A DNA stretch of 64,000 bases from Desulfosarcina sp. OttesenSCG-928-A07 (lineage in GTDB: Bacteria > Desulfobacterota > Desulfobacteria > Desulfobacterales > Desulfosarcinaceae): assembly GCA_030267325.1 (NCBI GenBank), contig JAJDJS010000003.1, positions 1 to 64,000 on the forward strand, given 5' to 3'. Made by a program: the position numbers and the translations under genes. Positions 8,375 to 15,697 of this stretch are shown one piece after another. Position 1 is the stretch's first letter; each line of letters begins with the position of its first letter. The notes beneath the pieces are model-generated. The model saw only the letters and a program-made list of their open reading frames with translations, did not search any database and was not told where the DNA came from.

Positions 8375-8451
8375 TAACAGGAGCTGCACCCATCAACGAC
8401 GGCGTCCGCAACAACTTCAAGGCAACTGTTACAATATGGGCAGAGAGGCGG

Positions 8452-8477
8452 AAAATCACAGGCGGGTGATTTTTTTG
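8452..8477. terminator. Weak hairpin downstream of the TonB receptor gene
   Basis: AAAATCAC and GTGATTTT pair over 8 bp around AGGCGG and are followed by T residues on the plus strand. It lies 20 bp beyond the stop of the minus-strand TonB receptor gene. On the minus strand only a short T run follows, so its function as terminator of that gene is uncertain. Confidence 0.35.
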
Positions 8478-8496
8478 CCAATTGCTCAAGACTGCA

Positions 8497-10704
8497 TCAA
8501 TATGTGTAGGTAAAACTGACCACGCCTTCGATATGCCGGCCCGGTCCCATGTAGGTATAAAGCGCCTCATAATCCTGGTCTGTCAGGTTGGCGCAGGAAA
8601 CCTGCGTGGTCAGGGTCAGATCCGGGGCCAGCGTCCAGTCCCGCCAGATCTTGACATCCAGAAGGTCGACATTTCCCATGTGATAATGGATGTATTCATT
8701 ATTGCTGTTGTCGTAATACCGGTCATCGGTGTGCCGGTAGACAAGGCTGGCATTGAAAAGCGCTGGAGACGTAAAATAAAGTCCGGCGGAGGCGGAAAAA
8801 TCCGGTGCATTGCTCAGGTGATTGCCGATGTTGGCCGGATTGGCATCATCGGCAATACGGGAATGGTTGAAGGTCAGCGCGCCTTGTACATACAGGGTAT
8901 CGGGAACCAGATCCTGGCGGACAGACACCTCAAGCCCCTTGATTTTGGCCTTGCCGAAATTCCGGTATTGGTTGTAGCGCTGTCCGGCTGTTCCGGTAAT
9001 GGTGCCGTCCACATCTGTAGCGGTGGCGCTGCTGCCGTGAACATCCTTGATGCGGCCATAATAGGCGGTCAGGCCGATCCGGGTTCCCCATTCGGGTTTG
9101 GCAAAATCGACGCCTGCTTCTCCCATCCATGTTTTTTCCGGATCAAGGTCATGATTGGCAACCCTGTAAACCGTGCTGGACGCACCGAGGCCGCTGGCGA
9201 AAAGATACTGGGGATTTTGCCAGTAGGCCGTGCCATAGGCTGCCCGGATGCCCCAGTTGTCGGTTAACCGGTGCTTGGCGCCCAAGCGATAGGACACGTT
9301 GTCAAAACTGGCTTCCGGAATATGGTTTGGCGTGTTTCGGGAGTTGTAGATATGGTCATAGGTCCAGTGGTCATAGCGCAGGCCGCCGACAATGGACAGG
9401 CGGTCATCCATGAGCATCAGCGTATCCTGGAGATAAAAACTGTACTGGGTCTCATCAAAATGAAAATCATGGATAACGTCTCCATAATTGGCGGCTGTGG
9501 GGTCAATGACCTGGGTCCAGCCCTGGCTCTGTCCGGGCGATACTTTTCCATGGCTGTAAAACGCGCCCAGCGTCAGGGTGTTGTTGTCAAAAGCGGTGAT
9601 ATTGAGTTGCAGGTCTGCCGGAATCTGCTCGCGGTTGCCGGTTCCGGCAGCGATGATTTTCTGGGTCGGCGACGGATCAAATCCGGTAATGTCATAGCTG
9701 TTGCTGTTGGCCCTCAGAAAGCCTTTGTTGAGACGGGAAAATGCCTCGTATTGCTGATACCCGGCAGACAGCTTGACGTCGCCCCAATCCCCCACAGGGG
9801 CGCCGGCCCTGAATGACGTGATCCACTGCTTGCCGTCATCAATGGCTGTGTAGCCGGGCTGTCCGCCGGAAAGCCAGCGGTCGGCGTAATTGGCGGAAAA
9901 GGACAGGGTAACGCCTTCGTTGTTTTCCCAGTCCCACCGGGTGGCCATATAATGAAACCGGTAATTGTTGTCTTCAATTCCCGCCCGCTGCACCTGGCTG
10001 AACAGGGAGGGCGGCCCGGAGTTGAAGGTGCGGATCATTTCCTCATACGGCTGCATGACATAGCCGTCGGAGATGTCTCCGGAATAGGAAAAATAATATT
10101 TCAGGGTGCCGTTTCCGGCTTCCACCGCATCTCCCAGATGAACATGGGGCCGGTATGTGTTTTGGCTGCCATAGGCAAATTCAACAGTGGCGCCCATGCC
10201 CGCATACCCGCTCTGGGTGATCATGTTGACCACACCGCCCGATGCGTTTGCCCCGTACAGGGCCGAGGACGGGCCCAGCAGCACATCCACCCGGCTGATA
10301 TCATGGGTGTTCAGGGTGGAGGCCTGATACACATAAATCGGCAGCCCGTCCACCATGTGAACGGTCCGGTTGATGCCGTTACCGGTTCCCCGCAGTTGAA
10401 CCCAGGCCATGCCCCACGGATAAAATTGCCCCACATGAACGCCGGGCAAATCGCGAACCATTTCGCCGACATTGGAAAAATAGGTGCCGGGTCTTTTCTG
10501 ATCCTCTTCTTTGGTGACGGAATAATAACTGAACGGCACGGCATCCGGATCCATATGGGTTTTGGTGGCGGTCACCACCACGGCGTCCAGTGTGATGGTC
10601 GATGCGCTGTTCGTGTCCTGTGCCCACCCCTGCAATGGCAAGGTGGCCAGCAGAACGCCAAACGCCATAAAAATCCCCTTCATCATCAGTACCGTGCTGC
10701 GCAT
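8497..10704 (-). CDS. TonB-dependent outer-membrane receptor
   Basis: The start is set at ATG 10704, behind GGAAAGGGA. It begins a clear signal peptide (MRSTVLMMKG... with cleavage after GWAQ), giving about 735 residues. Next come a TonB-box-like TLDAVVVTATKT, a plug domain (VGEMVRDLPGVHVGQ, LRGTGNG, VDGLPIYV, VDVLLGPSSALYGANASGG) and a C-terminal beta-barrel ending in an aromatic strand (GVVSFTYTY). It imports a large or scarce ligand across the outer membrane using TonB energy. The ligand cannot be read from sequence. A leader RNA at 10742-10863, of the same design as that before the FmdE/ABC operon, suggests joint control with that operon. The receptor is therefore the probable outer-membrane partner of the transporter at 12558-15568 (inference). 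Confidence 0.92.
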   Translation of the reverse strand: MRSTVLMMKGIFMAFGVLLATLPLQGWAQDTNSASTITLDAVVVTATKTHMDPDAVPFSYYSVTKEEDQKRPGTYFSNVGEMVRDLPGVHVGQFYPWGMAWVQLRGTGNGINRTVHMVDGLPIYVYQASTLNTHDISRVDVLLGPSSALYGANASGGVVNMITQSGYAGMGATVEFAYGSQNTYRPHVHLGDAVEAGNGTLKYYFSYSGDISDGYVMQPYEEMIRTFNSGPPSLFSQVQRAGIEDNNYRFHYMATRWDWENNEGVTLSFSANYADRWLSGGQPGYTAIDDGKQWITSFRAGAPVGDWGDVKLSAGYQQYEAFSRLNKGFLRANSNSYDITGFDPSPTQKIIAAGTGNREQIPADLQLNITAFDNNTLTLGAFYSHGKVSPGQSQGWTQVIDPTAANYGDVIHDFHFDETQYSFYLQDTLMLMDDRLSIVGGLRYDHWTYDHIYNSRNTPNHIPEASFDNVSYRLGAKHRLTDNWGIRAAYGTAYWQNPQYLFASGLGASSTVYRVANHDLDPEKTWMGEAGVDFAKPEWGTRIGLTAYYGRIKDVHGSSATATDVDGTITGTAGQRYNQYRNFGKAKIKGLEVSVRQDLVPDTLYVQGALTFNHSRIADDANPANIGNHLSNAPDFSASAGLYFTSPALFNASLVYRHTDDRYYDNSNNEYIHYHMGNVDLLDVKIWRDWTLAPDLTLTTQVSCANLTDQDYEALYTYMGPGRHIEGVVSFTYTY

Positions 10705-10741
10705 TGTTTTCCCTTTCCATGGTGCGGATGCGGTTTTCACA

Positions 10742-10863
10742 AAACAAAAAAGGCCGCGCCACCCCTGGTTTGGAGGGTGGAGCGGCCTTCGTGGCCTTGA
10801 ACAGCAAGTGACAAAACGGTGATCCAGGTCGAACAAGCGCCGGTGATGCCTGCTTCGTGCAGG
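10742..10863 (-). ncRNA. Candidate riboswitch leader (twin ACGAA hairpins plus terminator) before the TonB gene
   Basis: On the minus strand, hairpin 1 is CCTGC-ACGAA-GCAGG (10863 to 10849) and is followed by CATCACC. About 52 nt later comes hairpin 2, GGCC-ACGAA-GGCC (10796 to 10784). The 3' arm of hairpin 2 is also the start of an intrinsic terminator: GGCCGCTCCACCCT (10787 to 10774) pairs with AGGGGTGGCGCGGCC (10766 to 10752), then TTTTTTGTTTT. The two folds are mutually exclusive, as in a transcription-attenuating riboswitch. The receptor ATG is 38 nt further on. An equivalent arrangement precedes the FmdE gene (11807-11921). I cannot tell whether this matches a known class such as Moco RNA. 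Confidence 0.65.
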
Positions 10864-10912
10864 TCATGTTTCCGAAACGCATCGTCCGACAATGGCGCTG
10901 CTTCTGACATAT

Positions 10913-10926
10913 ACAGCCGCGGCTGT
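10913..10926. promoter_or_regulatory. Perfect 14-bp palindrome upstream of the TonB leader
   Basis: ACAGCCGCGGCTGT is a perfect inverted repeat. It is preceded on the minus strand by TTG, giving TTGACAGCC, and followed by TATATGTCAG. It could be an operator overlapping the TonB promoter or a hairpin at the start of the transcript. No clear -10 element at the usual spacing could be assigned. Confidence 0.35.
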
Positions 10927-11133
10927 CAAGCGCCGCGATTGGCTGACACAGGGCAATTGTTCGGTTTTGTGATCGATTTTTAAGGAATCATTTTTCTTGA
11001 TTCCCCATATTGCCAACCTTCAACAGAAAAAAGTCCCAAATGACAGTCTGGACGCCGGATGAAGTTACAAACGATGTTCTCTCTTGACATGTAATTCAAA
11101 TGGGTTGCAAATTGTCCACAAAGGAGAAACATC

Positions 11134-11397
11134 ATGCCGCAAACTCAACTCGTTCAAGCCCGTGTAGACGGTGAAATCAAAGCTCAGGCAACCGCTGTCC
11201 TGTCTGGTATAGGACTTACCGTGTCTGATGCCGTTCGCATATTGCTCACAAAAGTTGCACAGGAAAGAATGATGCCGCTGGAATTATTGTCGCCAAATGC
11301 AACAACACTTGCTGCCATGAAGGAAGCCAGTGAAGGCGGATTGCCGCGTGCCCATTCGGTCAAAGAATTGTTTGAGGAATTAAATGCGGACGACTGA
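11134..11397 (+). CDS. dinJ: RelB/DinJ-family antitoxin
   Basis: An 87-residue antitoxin. The N-terminal ribbon-helix-helix DNA-binding region (QLVQARVDGEIKAQATAVL, then GLTVSDAVRILLTKVA) is typical of DinJ. The C-terminal part (about 45-87) is expected to wrap the toxin. The start at 11134 is preceded by AAAGGAG. The gene overlaps the following YafQ-type toxin gene by 14 bp, the usual antitoxin-first arrangement, and the complex is expected to repress its own promoter. A TTGACA at 11085 is a plausible -35 box, but no good -10 was found. Confidence 0.9.
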   Translation: MPQTQLVQARVDGEIKAQATAVLSGIGLTVSDAVRILLTKVAQERMMPLELLSPNATTLAAMKEASEGGLPRAHSVKELFEELNADD

Positions 11398-11671
11398 ACG
11401 GGAAATGACGTGGACCTCTGCGTTCAAGCGGGATTTCAAACGGGAAAAAAAGACTGACAGACAGCTTGAAGACATCCTTGGCCCCGCTTTGTCAGCGTTG
11501 ATCAAGGATATCCCTTTGGCAGCAAAATATCGGGATCATGCCCTTACTGGTGATTGGCAGCCAAACCGTGATTGTCACATCAAGCCTGACCTGGTTCTGG
11601 TTTACCAGAAGCCGGATGAAGACACGTTGCTTTTGGTCCGTTTAGGCTCTCACGCTGAACTTGGCCTGTAA
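11384..11671 (+). CDS. yafQ: YafQ/RelE-superfamily mRNA interferase toxin
   Basis: A toxin of up to 95 residues. The first ATG (11384) overlaps the antitoxin gene; a second ATG at 11405 gives 88 residues and a more usual YafQ length. Family motifs are present: FKRDFKRE, LTGDWQPNRDCHIKPD, LVLVYQ and the C-terminal LVRLGSHAELGL, which includes the catalytic-region histidines. YafQ-type enzymes cut mRNA in the ribosome A site and are neutralised by DinJ. The pair is intact and probably functional. It lies between the TonB receptor and the FmdE operon, separating two units that share a leader RNA. Confidence 0.9.
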   Translation: MRTTEREMTWTSAFKRDFKREKKTDRQLEDILGPALSALIKDIPLAAKYRDHALTGDWQPNRDCHIKPDLVLVYQKPDEDTLLLVRLGSHAELGL

Positions 11672-11806
11672 TATAGCCTGGATTCCCGGAAACCACAACC
11701 CTGTTTTTTAAAAAAGCACAATAATATCATGTGGTTTAAAAAGAATGGATGCTGTTTTTTCCATGGTTATGTGGGGCACAAAAACAACCACAAAGCAGCC
11801 ACAATT

Positions 11807-11921
11807 CAGATCACGAAGATCTGACCGGCATCACCCATCACGCGAGAATATCATCCATCACGGTCACGAAGACCGCTTGGCTTGTTGGCGTTTACAACGA
11901 GCACGGCGGTTTTGTTTTTTT
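11807..11921 (+). ncRNA. Candidate riboswitch leader (twin ACGAA hairpins plus terminator) before the FmdE operon
   Basis: Hairpin 1 is CAGATC-ACGAA-GATCTG (11807-11823), followed by ACCGGCATCACC. After 37 nt comes hairpin 2, CGGTC-ACGAA-GACCG (11861-11875). Its 3' arm overlaps the 5' arm of an intrinsic terminator: ACCGC (11872-11876) and GCTTGTTG (11880-11887) pair with CAACGAGC (11895-11902) and GCGGT (11906-11910), followed by TTTGTTTTTTT. The FmdE ATG follows 34 nt later. Loop sequence, order, the GGCATCACC segment and the overlap with the terminator all match the TonB leader at 10742-10863, although the stem sequences differ. That covariation argues for a conserved structured RNA. Confidence 0.65.
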
Positions 11922-11955
11922 AACGCGAAGGCATTCTTTACCAATGGAGGCATAA

Positions 11956-12540
11956 ATGGCACCACAAGACCAGACATTGCGGGAAAAGATGTGGCAGGAA
12001 GCGGTAAAATTTCATGGACACAGTTGTCCGGGCCTGGCCATCGGGGCCAGAATCGCCCTGGATTTCAGGGAAGATGCCGGATTGTCAGACCGGGCGGAAG
12101 ATGAGGAAATCGTCGCCCTTGTGGAGACGGATGCCTGTGGTGTGGACGGGATTCAGGTGATTCTGGGCTGCACTGCCGGGAAAGGCAATCTCTGGCTTCA
12201 AAAACGCGGAAAGCATGTTTTCACCCTGTTTCAACGCGGGGCGGAAAATGTGGGCAGACGGTATGTCTGGACCGCCTCCGGCCGGGACGGCCAGGCGCGT
12301 GAAGACCAAACGCGTGAAGACCGGATCGCCTTTTTCCTGAACGCGCCAAAGGACCAGTTGTACAAAGTGGAAGCCCCGCGGTATCCCCTGCCGCCGGAAG
12401 CTGCAATTTACCCGTCCGCTGATTGCGCGACCTGCGGGGAGCCCACGGCAGAACCCCAGCTTCGGGTGCGTGAGGGAAAAATGGTCTGCCTGGACTGCGC
12501 CGGAGAACCGATGACGTTTTCTTCAAGAATCATCCTGTGA
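11956..12540 (+). CDS. FmdE-domain protein
   Basis: A 194-residue protein of the FmdE family (named for a subunit associated with molybdenum/tungsten formylmethanofuran dehydrogenase). It has the hallmark FHGHSCPGLAIGAR near residue 15 and ETDACGVDGIQVILGCTAGKG, with Cys/His residues that bind zinc in family structures. A C-terminal zinc-ribbon has CATCGEP and CLDCAGEP pairs. No signal peptide is seen, so it is cytoplasmic. GGAGG lies 5 nt before the start. It leads an operon with a periplasmic binding protein, permease and ATPase (18-bp gap to the next gene). FmdE proteins commonly neighbour metal or metal-cofactor uptake genes, which with the leader RNA suggests a role in handling the imported metal or cofactor (inference). 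Confidence 0.88.
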   Translation: MAPQDQTLREKMWQEAVKFHGHSCPGLAIGARIALDFREDAGLSDRAEDEEIVALVETDACGVDGIQVILGCTAGKGNLWLQKRGKHVFTLFQRGAENVGRRYVWTASGRDGQAREDQTREDRIAFFLNAPKDQLYKVEAPRYPLPPEAAIYPSADCATCGEPTAEPQLRVREGKMVCLDCAGEPMTFSSRIIL

Positions 12541-12557
12541 AATAATAAGGATATCCC

Positions 12558-13772
12558 ATGCACTGTTTTAAAATTGCCGTGCGGATGAGCCTTGCCCTGA
12601 TCCTGCTGACAGCCGGTCCGCTGTTCGCAGGCCAGCAGCCATCGCCCGCTTCCCCAAAGACCCGAACCCTTATCGACATGCGGGGAAAAACCGTCACGTT
12701 TCCGGCTGACCTCAAAAAAGTGGCCACCATTGACGACGGGTTTGTGGAAGGTGTGATGACCCATCTGGGCGTTATCCACAAGGTGGCGGCCATTGGTTCA
12801 TGGAGCCTGAAACGGGAGTATCGGTATGAATTCCAGACCGCTTCCGGCGAAACCTACGTCCATCAGGGATTGAACACCATGAAATACCTGCATCCCTGGC
12901 TGAACGATCTGCCCTGTTTCAATTCTCCCCAGGGCAATGTCCTGAATTTTGAAACCCTGGCCCTGGCTGAACCGGATCTGGTCATTATCCGGGAGGGGGA
13001 TTGCACAATCCGGGAAGACGGCGGTGAAAAAAACGCCCAGGCCATTGCCACCATTGAGGGCATGGGTATTCCCGTGGTGGTGATTTACACCCCCGGATAT
13101 TTTCGCAAGGCCGAGCTTTCCAGTTTAAAAGATGAGATGGCCGTGATCGGCGATGTGTTTGGCCAGAAGGAAAAGGCCGCTGCCCTGGCCGATTATCTGT
13201 CGGCCACGGAAAAAATGATCCGGGATCGTACCGCCGGCATCCTGGATGCGGACAAAACCAGCGTGCTGTATCTGGGCCTGAATCCGGATATTCGCAAAAA
13301 GGGGGCGGTTGGATCGGTTTTCGGGGTCAATACACCCGAGTCCTTCATCATTGAACATGTGGTGAATGCGAAAAATGCCTTCCGGGGAAACGGGTATGGC
13401 CTGCCGCTCAGCACCGAGCAGATTTACGCCCTGGATCCGGATGTGATTGTGCTGCCGACATCCAGCGGATATCACCCGCCCCGCGAGCTTTATGAGGCCC
13501 CGTATTTTGAAAATCTGGGCGAGCTTCGGGCTGTCAAAAACCGCCGGGTATACGCCATGCCCTGGAGCCCCATGAACTGCGCCCGGCGGGTGGAATATCC
13601 CCTGGACATGCTGATCATCGCCAAGGCCGCGTATCCGGACCGGTTCAGCGATATCAAGGTGCATGCGGCGGCCCTGAAATTTTACCAGGATGTTTACGGC
13701 GTGGATGCAAACGCTGCTGCAGGGCTCAGGACCACCCAGATGCTGGACTGGATGACGGATCATGACTTTTAG
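12558..13772 (+). CDS. ABC transporter periplasmic binding protein (FepB/BtuF-like)
   Basis: A 404-residue protein with an N-terminal signal peptide (MHCFKIAVRM..., cleavage near GPLFAG). It has the helical-backbone binding-protein fold of siderophore/cobalamin systems: MRGKTVTFPADLKKVATID, LALAEPDLVIIR, TIEGMGIPVVVIYTPGY, and late ALDPDVIVLPTSSGY and VKNRRVYAMPWSPMNCARRVEYPLD. It captures the substrate that crosses the outer membrane and hands it to the permease encoded next. AAGGAT precedes the start, and its 3' end overlaps the permease start by 11 bp. No lipobox is apparent. Substrate specificity cannot be read; the FmdE neighbour hints at a metal complex or cofactor. Confidence 0.88.
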   Translation: MHCFKIAVRMSLALILLTAGPLFAGQQPSPASPKTRTLIDMRGKTVTFPADLKKVATIDDGFVEGVMTHLGVIHKVAAIGSWSLKREYRYEFQTASGETYVHQGLNTMKYLHPWLNDLPCFNSPQGNVLNFETLALAEPDLVIIREGDCTIREDGGEKNAQAIATIEGMGIPVVVIYTPGYFRKAELSSLKDEMAVIGDVFGQKEKAAALADYLSATEKMIRDRTAGILDADKTSVLYLGLNPDIRKKGAVGSVFGVNTPESFIIEHVVNAKNAFRGNGYGLPLSTEQIYALDPDVIVLPTSSGYHPPRELYEAPYFENLGELRAVKNRRVYAMPWSPMNCARRVEYPLDMLIIAKAAYPDRFSDIKVHAAALKFYQDVYGVDANAAAGLRTTQMLDWMTDHDF

Positions 13773-14781
13773 GAAAAAGCTTGCAAGGGCCGTCATCCTG
13801 TTGGTGCTTTTGATGAGTTCCATTTTTCCCGCGCTTCTGGCCGGAGAATACAGAATCAAGCCCGAACAGGCCCTGTCCCTGATTCGGAGTAAAATTACCG
13901 GCGCTCCCGCACCGGACATCAGCCGGGCACAGGAAGTGATTATCTGGCGCATCCGGCTGCCCAGACTGCTGCTGGCGATCACTGCCGGCATGGCCCTTTC
14001 CGTGTCGGGCGCGGCGTATCAGGGGTGTTTTCGCAATCCGCTGGTGGAACCCTATATCCTGGGGGTTTCTTCCGGTGCAGCCTGCGGTGCGGCCCTTTCC
14101 GTTATTTTTCCCCATGTGCTTCCCCAGGGACAGCTCGCAGCATTTGCGTTTGCCGTTGCCGCTGTTTTCATCAGCTACAGTCTGGCCAGAAACAAAGGAC
14201 AGATTCCGCCGGTGGCCCTGGTGCTTTCCGGCATTATTGTGGGTGCGCTGTTCTCTGCCCTGGTGGGCATTTTAAAGTACATTGCCGCCGACACCCAGCT
14301 TCGGGAAATCACCTTCTGGATGATGGGCGGCCTGTATTACGCCACCTGGAAAGATGCGGTTTTGAACCTGACCGTGGTGGGGCCGGTGTTTCTGATGCTG
14401 TGGTACTGCGGCTGGCAGTTGAACCTTTTGTCCCTGGGCGATGAGGAAGCCCGGAGTCTGGGCCTCAGCCCGGCGGTTTTCAGATTTGTCATCCTCATTG
14501 CCGCCACCCTGACCGCTGCGGTGTGCGTTTCCATTTGCGGCATCATCGCCTGGGTGGGGCTGATGATGCCCCATGCGGCCCGGATGATTTTTGGTCCGGA
14601 CCACCGCTGGGTGATGCCTGGCGCGGCCATGCTGGGCGCCATTTATCTGCTGGTCTGCGATACCCTGGCCCGGACCCTGACACCGGCCGAAATTCCGCTG
14701 GGCATCATCACCTCCATTGTCGGCGCACCGTATCTGCTGTGGCTGCTGCGTTCAAAGGGGAGGTCCATGTATGGTGTGTGA
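13762..14781 (+). CDS. FecCD-family ABC transporter permease
   Basis: A 339-residue integral membrane protein with about ten hydrophobic segments. Family motifs are RLPRLLLAITAGMALSVSGA, FRNPLVEPYILGVSSGA, FWMMGGLY, LGLSPAVFR and the C-terminal GIIAWVGLMMPHAARM, followed by TPAEIPLGIITSIVGAPY. This is the BtuC/FecCD type that works as a dimer with two ATPase subunits. The start overlaps the upstream binding-protein gene by 11 bp and its 3' end overlaps the ATPase gene by 11 bp, implying translational coupling. Confidence 0.93.
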   Translation: MTFRKKLARAVILLVLLMSSIFPALLAGEYRIKPEQALSLIRSKITGAPAPDISRAQEVIIWRIRLPRLLLAITAGMALSVSGAAYQGCFRNPLVEPYILGVSSGAACGAALSVIFPHVLPQGQLAAFAFAVAAVFISYSLARNKGQIPPVALVLSGIIVGALFSALVGILKYIAADTQLREITFWMMGGLYYATWKDAVLNLTVVGPVFLMLWYCGWQLNLLSLGDEEARSLGLSPAVFRFVILIAATLTAAVCVSICGIIAWVGLMMPHAARMIFGPDHRWVMPGAAMLGAIYLLVCDTLARTLTPAEIPLGIITSIVGAPYLLWLLRSKGRSMYGV

Positions 14782-15568
14782 TTCCCACAAGGCGTTTCAG
14801 GCTGGCCAGACCATCCTGAAGATTCAGGATGTTTCCTTTTTCTATGGCCGGAAACAGGTGCTGGACAGCGTTTCTTTCGACATCACGGCAGGCCGGTTGT
14901 GCGGCCTTCTGGGACCCAACGGCAGCGGCAAGACAACATTGTTCAAATGCTGTCTGGGTTTTTTGAAAACCACCGCAGGCCGGATTCTGCTGGGAGACAA
15001 GCCGCTCTCCCATTACACCTCAAAACACCTGGCCGCCCATGTGGCGTATGTGCCCCAGGAACACCAGCCGGCCTTTCCCTACAGTGTGCGGGAAATGGTT
15101 GAAATGGGACGCACGCCGCACCGGGGCGCTCTGCCCGTGCTTTCCAAAACAGATCGCCACGCAGTGGAACACGCCCTGGAACGGGTGGGACTGCGGGCCT
15201 TGGCAGATGAGCCGTTCACCCATCTTTCCGGAGGGCAGCGCCAACTGGTGCTGGTGGCCCGCGCCCTGGCCCAGGAAGCAGCGCTGATGTTTCTGGATGA
15301 GCCCACCGCCTCCCTTGATTTTTCAAACCAGCTGATTGTGTGGGAAACAGTCCGGGATATCGCGGCCCAGGGGCTGGGCGTGGTGATCTGCTGCCATGAT
15401 CCCAATCATATTCTGTGGTTTTGTGATGACGTGGCAGCCCTTAAAAACGGACACCTGCTTGCCACGGGACCTGCTGCGGAAACCCTCACCCGAAAGCTTC
15501 TGGAAACCCTTTACGACCGCCCCATCCATACTGCTGAAACAGGTTCGCGCGTGTTTGTTTATCCGTGA
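14771..15568 (+). CDS. ABC transporter ATPase (FepC/BtuD-like)
   Basis: Start placed at ATG 14771 (265 residues), with AGGGGAGG just upstream; a longer reading from 14717 would lie inside the permease gene. It has Walker A LLGPNGSGKTTL, Q-loop YVPQEHQPAF, signature LSGGQRQLVLVARAL, Walker B LMFLDEPTASLD and the switch histidine in CCHDPNH. It energises the FecCD-type permease. It is the last gene of the FmdE operon. A short stretch of its 3' coding sequence has a degenerate duplicate at 16934-16985. Confidence 0.93.
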   Translation: MVCDSHKAFQAGQTILKIQDVSFFYGRKQVLDSVSFDITAGRLCGLLGPNGSGKTTLFKCCLGFLKTTAGRILLGDKPLSHYTSKHLAAHVAYVPQEHQPAFPYSVREMVEMGRTPHRGALPVLSKTDRHAVEHALERVGLRALADEPFTHLSGGQRQLVLVARALAQEAALMFLDEPTASLDFSNQLIVWETVRDIAAQGLGVVICCHDPNHILWFCDDVAALKNGHLLATGPAAETLTRKLLETLYDRPIHTAETGSRVFVYP

Positions 15569-15607
15569 GGGATTCCGCCAAAAACAAAATGAATTCTGTC
15601 TGATACG

Positions 15608-15672
15608 TTGTGGCTCGCAAAATCACCACAACGGAAGTTGTGGCTCATATTTTTGGTTTTGTGAGCCACAAA
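15608..15672. repeat. Inverted TTGTGGCTCA repeats at the Fic gene 3' side
   Basis: TTGTGGCTCA (15638-15647) and TGAGCCACAA (15662-15671) form a perfect 10-bp inverted repeat. A third copy of the half-site, TTGTGGCTC, lies at 15608-15616. The group lies between the convergent ends of the ABC ATPase and Fic genes. It may be a terminator-like hairpin or a boundary left by insertion of the Fic gene. No T-run makes it a clear terminator. Confidence 0.55.
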
Positions 15673-15697
15673 ACAATCAGCGGTCATTTGATGCACC

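Noticed and set aside
8376-8496. Short coding remnant between MITE copy 1 and the TonB gene
   Set aside because: No frame has a ribosome-binding site or recognisable motif.
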